From: Micromonospora okii
GTDB taxonomy: Bacteria > Actinomycetota > Actinomycetes > Mycobacteriales > Micromonosporaceae
Assembly (NCBI RefSeq): GCF_020884795.1
Contig: NZ_BBZF01000012.1
Location: forward strand, 612,664-676,663
Length of the DNA: 64,000 nucleotides
Reading direction: 5' to 3'
The translations under genes were made by a program, and so were the position numbers. The notes beneath the pieces were generated by a model that worked only from the letters and a program-made list of their open reading frames with translations, searched no databases and was not told where the DNA came from. Shown here piece by piece: positions 43,367 to 53,744 of the stretch (positions within the stretch are counted from its first letter, which is position 1; each line of letters begins with the position of its first letter).

Positions 43367-43894
43367 GTGCGCGTGCTCGGCGTCGACCCGGGGTTGACCC
43401 GCTGCGGCGTCGGCGTGGTCGAGGGCGTGCCGGGCCGGCCCTGCACCCTCGTCGCCTACCACGTCGTCCGCACCGACCCCGACGACGAGCTGCCGCTGCG
43501 CCTGCTGCACCTGGACCGCGCGCTCACCGACCTGGTCGCCGAGCACCGGCCCGACGCCGTCGCCGTGGAGCGGGTGTTCAGCCAGCACAACGTCCGCACC
43601 GTGATGGGCACCGCCCAGGCCAGCGGGATCGCGGTGCTGGCCGGCGCGCGGGTCGGCCTGCCGGTCCAGACCTACACCCCGAGCGAGGTGAAGGCCGCCA
43701 TCACCGGGTCCGGCACGGCCGACAAGGCGCAGATGACGGCCATGGTGACCCGGCTGCTGCGGCTGGCCGAGCCGCCGAAGCCGGCCGACGCCGCCGACGC
43801 CCTCGCCCTGGCCATCTGCCACGTCTGGCGGGGTGGGACGCGCTCGAAGCTGGCCGCCGCCGCCGACCGGGCACGACGAGGAGGAGCACGATGA
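43367..43894 (+). CDS. ruvC: Holliday junction endonuclease RuvC
   Basis: A 175-residue resolvase. Acidic active-site residues: Asp in [16 protein letters not shown] (residue 7), Glu in [22 protein letters not shown] (about 68) and Asp residues in [14 protein letters not shown] (about 140-146). It cuts Holliday junctions held by RuvAB. GTG start behind GGGGGAGGAGGCGGC; the 4-bp overlap ATGA links it to ruvA. TAGGGT at 43320-43325 may be the -10 box. Confidence 0.96.
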   Translation: MRVLGVDPGLTRCGVGVVEGVPGRPCTLVAYHVVRTDPDDELPLRLLHLDRALTDLVAEHRPDAVAVERVFSQHNVRTVMGTAQASGIAVLAGARVGLPVQTYTPSEVKAAITGSGTADKAQMTAMVTRLLRLAEPPKPADAADALALAICHVWRGGTRSKLAAAADRARRGGAR

Positions 43895-44493
43895 TCGCCA
43901 GTGTGCGCGGCACGGTGACCGCGACCGGCCCGGACCACGCGGTGGTGGAGGTCGGCGGGGTGGGCCTGGCGGTGCACTGCGCCCCCGGCACGCTGGCCGA
44001 CCTGCGGATCGGCCAGCCCGCCCGGCTGGCCACCAGCCTGGTCGTCCGGGAGGATTCGCTGACCCTCTACGGCTTCGCCGACGACGACGCCAAGCAGTTG
44101 TTCGAGCTGCTCCAGACGGCCAGTGGGGTCGGGCCCCGGCTGGCCCAGGCGGTGCTGGCCGTGCACACCCCGGACGCGGTGCGCAAGGCGATCGCCAACG
44201 CCGACACGGCGGCGCTGACCCGGGTGCCGGGGATCGGCAAGAAGGGCGCCGAGCGTCTGGTGCTGGAGCTGCGGGACCGGATCGGTCCGGTGCCGGTGGG
44301 CGCCGACGGCGCGGCCGGGGTGACCGGCGGGGCCTGGCCCGAGCAGGTCCGTCAGGCCCTCGTCGGGCTGGGCTGGACGGCCGGGCAGGCCGACCAGGCG
44401 GTGGCCGCCGTCGCGGAGACCGTCGACGGCCCGCCGCCGCCCGTGCCGGTCCTGCTCAAGCAGGCCATCCGGCTGCTCGGCCGGACCCGATGA
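43891..44493 (+). CDS. ruvA: Holliday junction branch migration protein RuvA
   Basis: A 200-residue protein. The N-terminal OB fold is [28 protein letters not shown]. The helix-hairpin-helix pair is in [17 protein letters not shown] and [24 protein letters not shown] (about 73-135). The flexible acidic/Gly linker and C-terminal domain III that contacts RuvB ([26 protein letters not shown]) complete it. It binds four-way junctions as a tetramer. Overlaps ruvC and ruvB by 4 bp each. Confidence 0.96.
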   Translation: MIASVRGTVTATGPDHAVVEVGGVGLAVHCAPGTLADLRIGQPARLATSLVVREDSLTLYGFADDDAKQLFELLQTASGVGPRLAQAVLAVHTPDAVRKAIANADTAALTRVPGIGKKGAERLVLELRDRIGPVPVGADGAAGVTGGAWPEQVRQALVGLGWTAGQADQAVAAVAETVDGPPPPVPVLLKQAIRLLGRTR

Positions 44494-45560
44494 CGGGCCC
44501 GGACGGCAACCTCGTCTCGGCGTACGTCAACGACGCCGAGCGGGACGCGGAGGCCAGCGTCCGGCCGAAGCGGCTGGAGGAGTTCATCGCCCAGCACCGG
44601 GTCCGCGACCAGCTCGACCTGCTGCTGCAGGGCGCGATGCGGCGCGGCTCCCCGCCCGACCACATCCTCCTGTCGGGGCCGCCCGGCCTGGGCAAGACGA
44701 CCCTGGCCAACATCGTGGCGGCCGAGCTGGGCGCCGGCATTCGGGTGACCAGCGGCCCGGCGATCGAGCGCTCCGGCGACCTGGCGGCCATCCTGACCAG
44801 CCTCGCCGAGGGCGACGTGCTGTTCATCGACGAGATCCACCGGATCGCGAAGCCGGCCGAGGAGCTGCTCTACTCGGCGATGGAGGACTTCCGGGTCGAC
44901 GTCGTGGTCGGCAAGGGGCCGGGCGCGACCGCCATCCCACTGGACGTGGAGCCGTTCACCCTGGTCGGCGCGACCACCCGGTCCGGCCTGCTGACCGGCC
45001 CGATGCGGGACCGGTTCGGCTTCGTCGCGCACCTGGACTTCTACTCGCCGGCCGACCTGGAGGTGCTGCTGTGCCGCTCGGCGCGCATCCTCGGCGTGCC
45101 GATCACCGACGACGGCGCCGTCGAGGTGGCCGGCCGCTCCCGGGGCACGCCCCGGATCGCCAACCGCCTGCTGCGCCGGGTCCGCGACTACGCCGAGGTC
45201 CGGGCCGACGGGGTGGTCACCCTGGAGACCGCCCGCGCGGCGCTGAAGGTGTACGACGTCGACGCGCTCGGCCTCGACCGGCTGGACCGGGCGGTGCTCA
45301 CCGCGCTGGTCGACTCGTTCCGGGGCGGGCCGGTCGGCCTCTCCACCCTGGCGGTGGCCGTGGGGGAGCAGCCGGACACGGTCGAGGAGGTCTGCGAGCC
45401 GTTCCTCGTCCGCGCCGGGCTCCTCGCCCGCACGCCCCGTGGGCGGGTGGCCACCGAGGCGGCCTGGCGCCATCTGGGGCGCACCCCGCCGAATGGTACA
45501 TTTGCCTCGGACGTCCCCTCCGTGCCCGATCTCTTCTCCGCTGCGCCCGACCAGCCGTGA
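44490..45560 (+). CDS. ruvB: Holliday junction DNA helicase RuvB
   Basis: A 356-residue AAA+ motor. Walker [13 protein letters not shown] (about 61-72), Walker [10 protein letters not shown] (about 110-118), sensor 1 [20 protein letters not shown] (with Arg finger), and C-terminal winged helix [29 protein letters not shown]. Forms hexamers with RuvA and drives branch migration. Slightly extended, low-complexity C-terminal tail of about 25 residues. Confidence 0.97.
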   Translation: MTGPDGNLVSAYVNDAERDAEASVRPKRLEEFIAQHRVRDQLDLLLQGAMRRGSPPDHILLSGPPGLGKTTLANIVAAELGAGIRVTSGPAIERSGDLAAILTSLAEGDVLFIDEIHRIAKPAEELLYSAMEDFRVDVVVGKGPGATAIPLDVEPFTLVGATTRSGLLTGPMRDRFGFVAHLDFYSPADLEVLLCRSARILGVPITDDGAVEVAGRSRGTPRIANRLLRRVRDYAEVRADGVVTLETARAALKVYDVDALGLDRLDRAVLTALVDSFRGGPVGLSTLAVAVGEQPDTVEEVCEPFLVRAGLLARTPRGRVATEAAWRHLGRTPPNGTFASDVPSVPDLFSAAPDQP

Positions 45561-45698
45561 TCCGTTCGTGATCTGCGCCGCATGGGGCGTTCCCAGGTGC
45601 AGGGACTAGACTCGCCGCGGTCTGTACAGGATGTGAGAGACCGCCTCCGCTCCGGTGCCACCCGCGCCGAGCCGGAGGCCAATCGGAAGGTCAGCACC

Positions 45699-46055
45699 GT
45701 GCTTTACGCAGCAGAGGGTGGCGGGGGAGCCGGCGGTTTCACGCCGATCCTCATGATCGCCCTGCTCTTCGGCGTCATGTACTTCATGATGATCCGCCCG
45801 CAGCAGAAGCGCCGCCGCGAGGCGGAGCGCATGCAGTCCACCCTCGCCCCGGGCGACGAGGTGGTCACCATCGGCGGGCTCTACGGCACGGTCGCCGGTG
45901 TCGACGACGACACCGTCCTGCTCGAGGTCGCCCCCGGCGTGCAGACCCGGTACGCCCGCCCGGCGATCGCCCGGGTCGTCACCCAGGCCGAGCGGGCCGA
46001 GTCGACCGAGCCGACCGATGCGGCCACCGCCGGTGCGGAGATCGTCAAGGAGTGA
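45699..46055 (+). CDS. yajC: Preprotein translocase subunit YajC
   Basis: A 118-residue protein. A single membrane helix FTPILMIALLFGVMYFMMIRPQQKRRREAERMQSTLAPGDEVVTIGGLYGTV carries the invariant YajC signature (about 14-65) with RPQQKR after the helix; the C-terminal tail is acidic. GTG 45699 is chosen because GGAAGG lies 9 bases upstream and the family starts just before the helix. TAGACT at 45607-45612 is a plausible -10. It is the first gene of yajC-secD-secF. Confidence 0.93.
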   Translation: MLYAAEGGGGAGGFTPILMIALLFGVMYFMMIRPQQKRRREAERMQSTLAPGDEVVTIGGLYGTVAGVDDDTVLLEVAPGVQTRYARPAIARVVTQAERAESTEPTDAATAGAEIVKE

Positions 46056-46064
46056 CCGTCGTCC

Positions 46065-46106
46065 CCGACGGGGCAGCGGAGCCAACCGACGGGGCAGCGG
46101 AGCCAA
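46065..46106 (+). repeat. 21-bp tandem duplication between yajC and secD
   Basis: 46065-46085 is repeated exactly at 46086-46106, just after the yajC stop. The rest of the 241-bp yajC-secD gap (to 46296) shows no gene; it contains a short A/T patch (AACGATAAAACTGGATAG) just after the duplication, followed by about 170 bp of very high GC. Confidence 0.85.
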
Positions 46107-46296
46107 CGATAAAACTGGATAGTTGGGCCTACCCCCGACGCCGACGCGCGAGCGCTGCCGGTCGCCGCCCCCGCGGCGACCGGGGGCGGCCGTGTCGGCG
46201 TCGGGTCACCGGCCCGGACACCCGTCGCCGGGACCCACCGGCCCGACACTCGCGCCGCCCCCCGGCGGCGCGACCGTAACAGGGAGACAGACAGCC

Positions 46297-48186
46297 GTGG
46301 CACCACCTCAGGGACAGATGCGGCCCGGACGGCAGCTCGCCGTGCTCGGGCTCATCTTCGTCGTCCTCTATCTCTTGGTGTTCTTCTCGGGCGGCGCCAG
46401 CGGCGGCTTCAAGGACCGGCTCGAGCCTCGGCTCGGCCTGGACCTGGTCGGCGGCACCCGGATGACGCTCGAGGCGACGAACAGCATCGACGGCAAGCCC
46501 CCGACGGCGGAGAACCTCGAGGAGGCCCGTCAGATCATCGAGAACCGGGTCAACGCGTACGGCGTGGCCGAGGCCGAGGTCGTGACCGAGGGCAACCGCA
46601 ACATCGTCATCTCCCTGCCCGGTGAGAACCGGGACCTCACCGACGTGGGCAGCGCGGCCGAGCTGCGCTTCCGCAAGGTGCTCAAGGTCGCCGACGGCAG
46701 CGGCGCAGCGGCCGCCCCGGCCGCCACGCCGGCCCCGTCCGGCAGCGCCGCCCCGAAGCCGTCCGGCAGCGCCAAGCCGTCGGCGAGCGCGTCGCCGTCC
46801 GGCGCGAAGGTGACCGCCACGCCGAGCGCGGGCGGCCAGGGCGGCATGGCGCCGACCCCGACCGCCGGTGCGACGTCGGCCTCGCCGAGCGCCGCCGCGC
46901 CGTCGCCGAGCGCCGGTGCCGAGCCGGCGCCGCAGGGCATCGAGGAGCAGCGCAAGGCCGTCCAGCAGAAGGTCGGCGCCGACGCCTGGCAGGCCGCCAG
47001 CGGCCTCCAGGCCCCGGCCGACCCGTCGCTGGCCGAGAAGCTCAAGCCGTTCGGCGCGCTCTCTCCGCGCGAGGTCGCGGTGCTGCCGGTGGAGATGCAG
47101 TTCTACGTCCCGACGATCACCTGCGCGCAGCTCGACCAGCGCCCCGCGGCGTCGATCAAGGACGAGAAGCAGAAGGCGGTCGCCTGCGAGGACGGCGTCC
47201 AGAAGTACCTGCTGGACGTCGCGAAGGTGCTCGGCACGGACGTCGGCGACGCCAACGCGCAGATGGACCAGACCAGCTCGTGGGTCGTCAGCCTCGACTT
47301 CAAGGGCAACGGCCAGGAGAAGTGGACCAACCTGACCCGCGAGGCGTTCACCAACGAGGGTCAGGCGTGCGACCAGACCGCGCTGGGCCAGGACGGCAAG
47401 TGCCGGGTCGCCGTGGTGCTGGACAACAAGGTGGTCTCCTCCCCGGAGATCCAGGGCGTGCTGACCGGTGACTCGCAGATCACCGGGAGCTTCGACAACA
47501 AGACGGCCAGCGCCCTGGCCGGCCAGCTCCGCTACGGCGCGCTGCCGGTGACCTTCGAGCCGCAGGAGCAGCAGAACGTCACCGCCACCCTCGGCGCGAG
47601 CCACCTGCGGGCGGGCCTGCTCGCCGCCGGCATCGGCATGCTGCTGGTCATCATCTACTCCTTCTTCTACTACCGGCTGCTCGGCTCGGTCATCTTCCTG
47701 AGCCTGGTGCTGTCGGCGCTGCTGGTCTTCGGCGCGCTGGTCGTCCTGGGCCGGCAGATCGGCTTCACGCTCACCCTCGCCGGCATCGCCGGCATGATCG
47801 TCTCGCTCGGTGTGGCGGCGGACTCGTTCGTCATCTACTTCGAGCGGCTCAAGGACGAGATCCGGGAGGGGCGCAGCCCGCGCAGCGCGGTGCCCCGGGC
47901 GTGGACCCGGGCCCGCCGCACGATCATCTCGGCGAACGCCATCACGATCATGTCGGCCGTGGTGCTCTACGTCGTCTCGGTCGGCGCGGTGAAGGGCTTC
48001 GCCTTCGCCCTCGGCCTGGCCACGGTGCTCGACCTGGTCGTGGTCTTCCTCTTCCGTCACCCGATCATGACGATGTTCGCCCGGACCCGGGCGTTCCTGT
48101 CCCCGCGGGTCAGCGGGCTCGGCCGGATCCTCCCGCCCGCGCGGAGCGAGCAGGCCAGCCGCACCTCGCGCGTCAAGGAGGCCTGA
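46297..48186 (+). CDS. secD: Protein translocase subunit SecD
   Basis: A 629-residue export factor that with SecF uses the proton gradient to complete translocation. First helix QLAVLGLIFVVLYLLVFFSG; DLVGGTRMTLEAT is the D1 motif; the five C-terminal helices start LRAGLLAAGIGMLLVIIYSFFYYRLLGSV and include GIAGMIVSLGVAADSFVIYFERLKDEIREGRS (D4/D5). A long Ala/Pro/Ser-rich low-complexity insert (about 130-215) lies within the periplasmic P1 domain, typical of actinobacterial SecD. GTG 46297 follows CAGGGAGACAG. Confidence 0.93.
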   Translation: MAPPQGQMRPGRQLAVLGLIFVVLYLLVFFSGGASGGFKDRLEPRLGLDLVGGTRMTLEATNSIDGKPPTAENLEEARQIIENRVNAYGVAEAEVVTEGNRNIVISLPGENRDLTDVGSAAELRFRKVLKVADGSGAAAAPAATPAPSGSAAPKPSGSAKPSASASPSGAKVTATPSAGGQGGMAPTPTAGATSASPSAAAPSPSAGAEPAPQGIEEQRKAVQQKVGADAWQAASGLQAPADPSLAEKLKPFGALSPREVAVLPVEMQFYVPTITCAQLDQRPAASIKDEKQKAVACEDGVQKYLLDVAKVLGTDVGDANAQMDQTSSWVVSLDFKGNGQEKWTNLTREAFTNEGQACDQTALGQDGKCRVAVVLDNKVVSSPEIQGVLTGDSQITGSFDNKTASALAGQLRYGALPVTFEPQEQQNVTATLGASHLRAGLLAAGIGMLLVIIYSFFYYRLLGSVIFLSLVLSALLVFGALVVLGRQIGFTLTLAGIAGMIVSLGVAADSFVIYFERLKDEIREGRSPRSAVPRAWTRARRTIISANAITIMSAVVLYVVSVGAVKGFAFALGLATVLDLVVVFLFRHPIMTMFARTRAFLSPRVSGLGRILPPARSEQASRTSRVKEA

Positions 48187-48187
48187 G

Positions 48188-49378
48188 ATGGCTAAGACTG
48201 GTTTGGCGAGCCGCCTCTACGCGGGCGAGGCCGGCATCAACATCGTCGGCCGGCGCAAGCTGTGGTTCTCCGTGGCCGGGGCGCTGATCCTGATCGCCGT
48301 GCTGAGCTTCGCCCTGCGCGGGTTCAGCCTGGGCATCGAGTTCGCCGGCGGCAACTCGTTCCAGGTGCCGGCCAGCGTCGGCACCCTGGAGCACGCCGAG
48401 ACCACCACCGACAACGTGCTGGGGACGGCCGGCGGCGGGGCCGAGGTGGTCACCGCGCAGAAGGTCGGCGGCACCGGCGGCGACTACTACGAGATGCGCA
48501 CCACGCAGCTCACCGCCGAGCAGGCCAACGCGGCGAAGGCCGAGATGGCCCGCCAGTTCGGTCTCCAGCCGGACCAGATCAGCGGCAACCAGGTCAGCGA
48601 GGCGTGGGGCAGCCAGGTCACCTCGCGGGCGCTGCTGGGTCTGGTGATCTTCATCGTCCTGGTGATGGTCTACCTGGTCCTGCGCTTCGAGTGGCGGATG
48701 GCGGTCGCCGCCGTCTCCTCGCTCGTCGTGAACCTGTTCCTCACCGCCGGCATCTACTCGCTGGTCGGCTTCGAGGTCACCCCGTCGACGATCATCGGCT
48801 TCCTCACCATCCTGGGCTTCGCGCTCTACGACGTGGTGGTGGTCTTCGACAAGGTCCAGGAGAACACCCGGGGCATCACCGCGAACAACAACCAGACGTA
48901 CGGCGAGGCGGCCAACCTGGCGATCAACCAGAGCCTCATGCGGTCGCTGAACACCTCGGTGGTGGCGCTGCTCCCGGTCGGCGGCCTGCTCTTCATCGGC
49001 GCGGGCCTGCTGGGCGCGGGCACCCTGAAGGACCTCGGCCTGGTGCTCTTCGTCGGTATGGCGGTCGCGTTCCTCACCTCCATCCTGCTGGCCACCCCGC
49101 TGCTGGTGCTGCTGAAGAACTACGAGCCGCGCATCCAGGCGCACAACAAGCGGGTCCTGGCCCGGCGGGGCGCCGTGGCGCGGGGCGAGGTCGCCCCGAA
49201 GGGCGCGCCGCGCCCGGTCCAGGAGGCCGACGAGCCGGTCGACCCGGAGGCGGCGGCCCTGGCCGGCGCCGCGCCGAAGGTGGGGGTCCGGCCCGCCGGC
49301 AAGCGCGCGACCGGTGCCCGGGGCGGTCGCCCCGCCGGTGGCGGCGGCAACCGACCGGGTGGCGCGAAGCGCCGCTGA
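48188..49378 (+). CDS. secF: Protein translocase subunit SecF
   Basis: A 396-residue partner of SecD, one base after its stop. N-terminal LWFSVAGALILIAVLSFALRGFSLGIEFAGGNSFQV has the SecF FxxGxxxxI pattern. The C-terminal helices include FLTILGFALYDVVVVFDKVQENTR and INQSLMRSLNTSVVALLPVGGLLFIGAGLLGAGTLKDLGLVLFVGMAVAFLTSI. The last 75 residues are hydrophilic and rich in Arg, Ala, Pro and Gly, an extension that could bind ribosomes or nucleic acid but is not conserved in short SecF proteins. Confidence 0.93.
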   Translation: MAKTGLASRLYAGEAGINIVGRRKLWFSVAGALILIAVLSFALRGFSLGIEFAGGNSFQVPASVGTLEHAETTTDNVLGTAGGGAEVVTAQKVGGTGGDYYEMRTTQLTAEQANAAKAEMARQFGLQPDQISGNQVSEAWGSQVTSRALLGLVIFIVLVMVYLVLRFEWRMAVAAVSSLVVNLFLTAGIYSLVGFEVTPSTIIGFLTILGFALYDVVVVFDKVQENTRGITANNNQTYGEAANLAINQSLMRSLNTSVVALLPVGGLLFIGAGLLGAGTLKDLGLVLFVGMAVAFLTSILLATPLLVLLKNYEPRIQAHNKRVLARRGAVARGEVAPKGAPRPVQEADEPVDPEAAALAGAAPKVGVRPAGKRATGARGGRPAGGGGNRPGGAKRR

Positions 49379-49410
49379 CCCGGGCCGGGTGACACCCGGT
49401 GGCGACGCCG

Positions 49411-49457
49411 ACGACGGCGTCCTCCATGCTGTGCGATGGCGTGGAGGGCGCCGTCGT
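49411..49457 (+). terminator. 19-bp hairpin between secF and apt
   Basis: 49411-49429 pairs with 49439-49457 over 19 positions, two of them G-U wobbles on the plus-strand RNA, with a 9-nt loop. It probably ends yajC-secD-secF; it lies only 24 bp before the apt start, so attenuation of apt is also possible. Confidence 0.7.
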
Positions 49458-49481
49458 ATCGGATGAAGGGAGACGGGGCTC

Positions 49482-50090
49482 GTGACGGAGACGCACAGCG
49501 CCGAGGTGCGGGGAGACGGCGCCGAGGCGCCGGGGGAGACCGACCGGGTACGGGGGGACAGCGGCCCCGAGGTCGCCGAGCTGGTCGCCAGCCGCGTGCT
49601 GGACGTGCCGGACTTCCCGAAGCCGGGGGTCGTGTTCAAGGACCTGATGCCGCTCTTCGCCGACGCCGCGGTCTTCCGGCAGGTGGTCGACGGGATCATC
49701 GCCTACCACGGGCGGGGCGCGTTCGACGCCGTCGTGGGGATCGAGGCCCGGGGCTTCGTGATCGCGGCGGCCGTCGCGTACGCCGCCGGGGTGGGCGTGG
49801 TGCCGGTGCGCAAGGCCGGCAAGCTGCCCCGGCCCGCCTACTCGGCCTCGTACGCCCTGGAGTACGGCGAGGCGACCCTGGAGCTGCACGAGGACGCCTT
49901 CACGGCCGGGCACCGGGTGCTGGTGGTCGACGACGTGCTCGCCACCGGCGGCACCGCCGAGGCGACCCTGGACCTGGTGGAGCGGGCCGGCGGCACGGTG
50001 GCCGGCTTCACGGTGCTGCTGGAGCTGGGCTTCCTCGGCGGTCGGGAGCGACTCGCCCCGCGTCCGGTGCACGCCCTGCTCACCGTCTGA
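49482..50090 (+). CDS. apt: Adenine phosphoribosyltransferase
   Basis: A 202-residue type I phosphoribosyltransferase that makes AMP from adenine and PRPP. PRPP loop VLVVDDVLATGGTAEATLDLVERAGG (about 147-172), PDFPKPGVVFKDLMPLFAD (about 45-63) and GIEARGFVIAAAVAYAAGVGVVPVRKAGKLP (about 88-118) are diagnostic for Apt. About 30 extra N-terminal residues, acidic and Gly-rich, precede the family start; GTG 49482 may therefore be too early. The secDF-apt-relA order is conserved in actinobacteria. Confidence 0.93.
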   Translation: MTETHSAEVRGDGAEAPGETDRVRGDSGPEVAELVASRVLDVPDFPKPGVVFKDLMPLFADAAVFRQVVDGIIAYHGRGAFDAVVGIEARGFVIAAAVAYAAGVGVVPVRKAGKLPRPAYSASYALEYGEATLELHEDAFTAGHRVLVVDDVLATGGTAEATLDLVERAGGTVAGFTVLLELGFLGGRERLAPRPVHALLTV

Positions 50091-50202
50091 CCGCCTTCCG
50101 GCGGCTGGAAAATTCGTCCCCCGATGCCCGATTGGTGCCGGGGTCGTCGGGGGGACCCCGGGTGGACCGTCCGGCGGAGCGGCGGGGCACCGTGCGTGCG
50201 GG

Positions 50203-50208
50203 TAGCAT
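50203..50208 (+). promoter_or_regulatory. Candidate -10 box of relA
   Basis: TAGCAT preceded by GGG lies about 98 bp before the relA start. No clear -35. The remaining apt-relA gap (215 bp) includes a small CCGCC-TTCC-GGCGG hairpin at 50091-50104 directly after apt. Confidence 0.3.
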
Positions 50209-50305
50209 TGCCCTTTGCTGACCGGGCGGGTGACCGACCGGGCGGCGCGAGACCAGGCTGGCCGGCGCACGGCCGGCGCATTCCCGGCGAGCGGTGAGGA
50301 GGCCG

Positions 50306-52780
50306 GTGTCCCACGATGTCGTCCCTCCGGTGGAGGGCACGGTGCACCCGACAGGCGACGCTGACGGTTCGGTGACCGACCGGGGCGCTGACCCCCGGGC
50401 CGCGGCCAACGGGGACGGCCTGGCTCCCGGCCACGCCGACGGCGGGGCGGGGGCGGGTGTCGTGGCGCCGCTGTCCCCTGAGGGCTCCGGCGAGTCGTCG
50501 TCGGGCGGCGGTTTCGCCCTCTCCAACGCGCCCACCGGCCGGCGGGTGCGGGCCCGGCTGGCCCGGTTCAACGCGCCCTGGCAGACCTCCCAGGTCAGCG
50601 AGGTGCTGGAGCCGCTGATCGCCTCCCACCGCGACGCCCACCCCAAGGCCGATGCGCGGATGCTCCAGCGCGCCTTCGATACGGCGGCGCGCTGGCACTC
50701 GGGCCAGTACCGCAAGTCCGGCGACCCGTACATCACGCACCCGCTCGCGGTGGCCACCATCCTGGCCAACCTGGGCATGGACACCACCACCCTGGTCGCG
50801 GCGCTGCTGCACGACACGATCGAGGACACGGAGTACACCCTCGACCAGATGCGGACGGACTTCGGCCCCGAGGTAGCCCTGCTCGTCGACGGGGTGACCA
50901 AGCTCGACAAGGTCAAGCTGGGCGACGCGGCGAAGGCGGAGACGATCCGCAAGATGGTCGTGGCGATGGCGAAGGACCCGCGGGTTCTCGTGATCAAGCT
51001 GGCCGACCGGCTGCACAACATGCGTACCCTGTCGTTCCTGCCCGCGCCGAAGCGGGAGCAGAAGGCGAAGGAGACGCTGGAGATCCTGGCGCCCCTGGCC
51101 CACCGGCTCGGCATGAACACGATCAAGTGGGAGCTGGAGGACCTCGCCTTCGGCACGCTCTTCCCGAAGCGGTACGAGGAGATCATGCGGCTGATCGGGG
51201 AGCACCAGCCGCAGCGGGAGGCGCTGCTGCGGCAGGTCACCCAGAAGGTGCAGGTCGACCTGAAGGCCGCCAAGATCAAGGCGGAGACGACGGGCCGGCC
51301 GAAGCACCTCTACTCGATCTACCAGAAGATGATCGGGCGGGGCCGCGAGTTCAACGACATCTACGACCTGGTCGGGGTGCGCATCCTGGTCGACACGGTG
51401 CGGGACTGCTACGCCGCGCTGGGCGTGATCCACGCGAACTGGCAGCCGGTGCCGGGGCGGTTCAAGGACTACATCGCCATGCCCAAGTTCAACATGTACC
51501 AGTCGCTGCACACGACGGTCATCGGGCCCACCGGCAAGCCGGTGGAGATGCAGATCCGCACGTACGCGATGCACCGCACCGCCGAGTTCGGCATCGCCGC
51601 GCACTGGAAGTACAAGGAGCACAAGGGCACCCAGATCGTCGGCCCGCCGGCGCACATCGACGAGATGACCTGGCTGCGCCAGTTGCTGGACTGGCAGCGC
51701 GAGGCGGCGGACCCGAGCGAGTTCCTCGACGCGCTGCGCTTCGACCTGTCCAGCCAGGAGGTGTACGTCTTCACCCCCAAGGGCGACGTCATCCCCCTGC
51801 CGACCGGGTCGACGCCGGTGGACTTCGCCTACGCCGTGCACACCGAGGTGGGGCACAAGTGCATCGGGGCGCGGGTCAACGGCAAGCTCGTGCCGCTGGA
51901 GTCGACGCTCTCCAACGGCGACGTGATCGAGATCTTCACGTCGAAGTCCGACACGGCCGGCCCGACACAGGACTGGCTGGGCTTCGTGAAGAGCCCCCGG
52001 GCGCGCACGAAGATCCGCCAGTACTTCAACAAGGAGCGGCGCGAGGAGGCGATCGAGGCCGGCAAGGACTCGATCGTCAAGGCGATGCGCAAGCAGGGCA
52101 TGCCGTTGCAGCGGATGCTCACCCCCGACGCGCTGATGGCGATCGCGCGGGACCTGCACCTGGCCGACGTGGCCTCGCTCTACGCCGCCGTCGGCGAAAG
52201 CCAGGTCTCCGCCCAGTCCGTGGTGCAGAAGCTGATGGCCGCGTACGGGGGCGAGGAGGGCGCGGCGGAGGACATCGCCGAGACCGCCGTGGCCACCCGG
52301 CCGCCGCGCAGCCGCGCCAGCAGCCACGACCCGGGCGTGGTGGTGCGCGGCGTCAGCGACGTGTGGATCAAGCTGGCCCGCTGCTGCACCCCCGTGCCGC
52401 CGGACAGCGTCTTCGGCTTCGTCACCCGCTCGGGCGGGGTCAGCGTGCACCGGGACGACTGCGCCAACGCCGAGGACCTCAAGGTGCAGGGCGAGCGGGT
52501 GGTCGAGGTGAGCTGGAAGCTCACCTCCGCCTCGACGTTCCTGGTGGCGATCCAGGTCGAGGCGCTGGACCGGCACAAGCTGCTCGCCGACGTGACCCGG
52601 GTGCTCTCCGAGGAGCGGGTGAACATCCTGTCGGCGACGGTCACCACGACCCGGGACCGCGTGGCCGTGAGCCGGTTCAGCTTCGAGATGGCCGACCCGA
52701 AGCACCTGGGGCACCTGCTGGTCGCCGTCCGCAAGGTCGACGGCGTCTTCGACGCGTACCGGGTCACCTCGGGGGCTTGA
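50306..52780 (+). CDS. relA: Bifunctional (p)ppGpp synthetase/hydrolase (Rel)
   Basis: An 824-residue long RSH protein. Hydrolase HD domain: [35 protein letters not shown] with [11 protein letters not shown]. Synthetase: [26 protein letters not shown] and [84 protein letters not shown] region with [28 protein letters not shown], and C-terminal ACT. Both catalytic halves look intact, as in mycobacterial Rel. The first 75 residues are disordered. GTG start behind GTGAGGAGGCC. Controls the stringent response at the ribosome. Confidence 0.96.
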   Translation: MSHDVVPPVEGTVHPTGDADGSVTDRGADPRAAANGDGLAPGHADGGAGAGVVAPLSPEGSGESSSGGGFALSNAPTGRRVRARLARFNAPWQTSQVSEVLEPLIASHRDAHPKADARMLQRAFDTAARWHSGQYRKSGDPYITHPLAVATILANLGMDTTTLVAALLHDTIEDTEYTLDQMRTDFGPEVALLVDGVTKLDKVKLGDAAKAETIRKMVVAMAKDPRVLVIKLADRLHNMRTLSFLPAPKREQKAKETLEILAPLAHRLGMNTIKWELEDLAFGTLFPKRYEEIMRLIGEHQPQREALLRQVTQKVQVDLKAAKIKAETTGRPKHLYSIYQKMIGRGREFNDIYDLVGVRILVDTVRDCYAALGVIHANWQPVPGRFKDYIAMPKFNMYQSLHTTVIGPTGKPVEMQIRTYAMHRTAEFGIAAHWKYKEHKGTQIVGPPAHIDEMTWLRQLLDWQREAADPSEFLDALRFDLSSQEVYVFTPKGDVIPLPTGSTPVDFAYAVHTEVGHKCIGARVNGKLVPLESTLSNGDVIEIFTSKSDTAGPTQDWLGFVKSPRARTKIRQYFNKERREEAIEAGKDSIVKAMRKQGMPLQRMLTPDALMAIARDLHLADVASLYAAVGESQVSAQSVVQKLMAAYGGEEGAAEDIAETAVATRPPRSRASSHDPGVVVRGVSDVWIKLARCCTPVPPDSVFGFVTRSGGVSVHRDDCANAEDLKVQGERVVEVSWKLTSASTFLVAIQVEALDRHKLLADVTRVLSEERVNILSATVTTTRDRVAVSRFSFEMADPKHLGHLLVAVRKVDGVFDAYRVTSGA

Positions 52781-52783
52781 GCG

Positions 52784-52822
52784 CGAGAACGCCCGCCGGC
52801 TCGCGGCCGGCGGGCGTTCTCG
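52784..52822. terminator. Bidirectional terminator relA / cyclophilin
   Basis: A perfect 16-bp stem (52784-52799 with 52807-52822) with 7-nt loop starts 4 bp after the relA stop, between convergent genes. Confidence 0.9.
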
Positions 52823-52837
52823 ACGCGGGGGAGGGGC

Positions 52838-53677
52838 TCAGCCCTGCGGCTCGCTCATCGTCAGGTCCGTGATGACGATCTCCTTCTTGGGGTGACCGCC
52901 GCCGGCCTGCTTCGCGAACGCCTTGTCGTCGCCGGCCTTGGCGACGTCCTTGACGATCTCCATGCCGCCGGTGATCGTGCCCAGGACCGTGTAGTTCGGG
53001 TCGAGCTGCGAGTCGCCGTACACGATGAAGAACTGGCTGCCCGTGCTGCCCGGCTGCCCCGAGTTGGCCATCGCGATGACCCCCGCCGGGTACGGCGGCC
53101 GCTTGTCGGTGGGCAGGTTCTCCTCGGTCATCTTGTACGACGGGCCGCCGGTGCCGTCGGTCTCCCGCCAGCCCTTGCCGGTCGCGCCCGGGTCGCCGCA
53201 CTGGAGCACCTGGATGCCCTCGGTGACGAGCCGGTGGCACTTGGTGTTGTCGAAGAAGTCCTTGCTCGCCAGGTGGGTGAAGCTGGCGGCGGTGCACGGG
53301 GCGGCGGCGCGGTCGACCTTGGCGGTGATCGGCCCGAGGTTGGTCTGCATCGTCAGGGTCTGCACGCCGGTGTTCGCCTGCTCGGACGCGGGGAGGCCGA
53401 CGTCCTTGATCTGCTTCGGGCGGCCCTCCTTGGGCAGCTCGGTGAACGCGCACTGCGACAGGCCGCTCGCGGCGGTCTCCCGCTTGGCGTCGTCGTCGTC
53501 GCCTCCGAGGGTGGTGGCCAGCCAGACGGCACCGGCGACCACGAGCAGCAGGGCCGCCCCCGCCCCGGCGATCGCCTGCGTCTGCCGGCGCTTGCGCGCC
53601 CGGGTCGCGCGCTCGGCCATCTCCCGCTCGAGCCGGGCACGCGCCGCCGCGCGCTGCCGCTCTCTCGTGGACGTCAC
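52838..53677 (-). CDS. Membrane-anchored cyclophilin-type peptidyl-prolyl isomerase 1
   Basis: 279 residues: a highly basic N-terminus (TRERQRAAARARLEREMAERATRARKRRQTQ), one membrane helix (AIAGAGAALLLVVAGAVWLATTLGG) and an external cyclophilin domain. Visible family marks are FTHLASKDFFDNTKCHRLVTEGIQVLQCGDPGATGKG, GVIAMANSGQPGSTGSQFFIVYGD and YTVLGTITGGMEIVKDV. The catalytic Arg position reads HRLV as usual in this branch. GTG 53677 follows AGGAGG. It is a close tandem paralogue of the next gene; both probably fold exported proteins. Confidence 0.9.
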   Translation of the reverse strand: MTSTRERQRAAARARLEREMAERATRARKRRQTQAIAGAGAALLLVVAGAVWLATTLGGDDDDAKRETAASGLSQCAFTELPKEGRPKQIKDVGLPASEQANTGVQTLTMQTNLGPITAKVDRAAAPCTAASFTHLASKDFFDNTKCHRLVTEGIQVLQCGDPGATGKGWRETDGTGGPSYKMTEENLPTDKRPPYPAGVIAMANSGQPGSTGSQFFIVYGDSQLDPNYTVLGTITGGMEIVKDVAKAGDDKAFAKQAGGGHPKKEIVITDLTMSEPQG

Positions 53678-53744
53678 GGTCGATCCTCCTGGACTGTCTC
53701 GGCGCGGCCGTTGCCGCAAAAAGGTGTGGAAGTGGGGCGGGCCG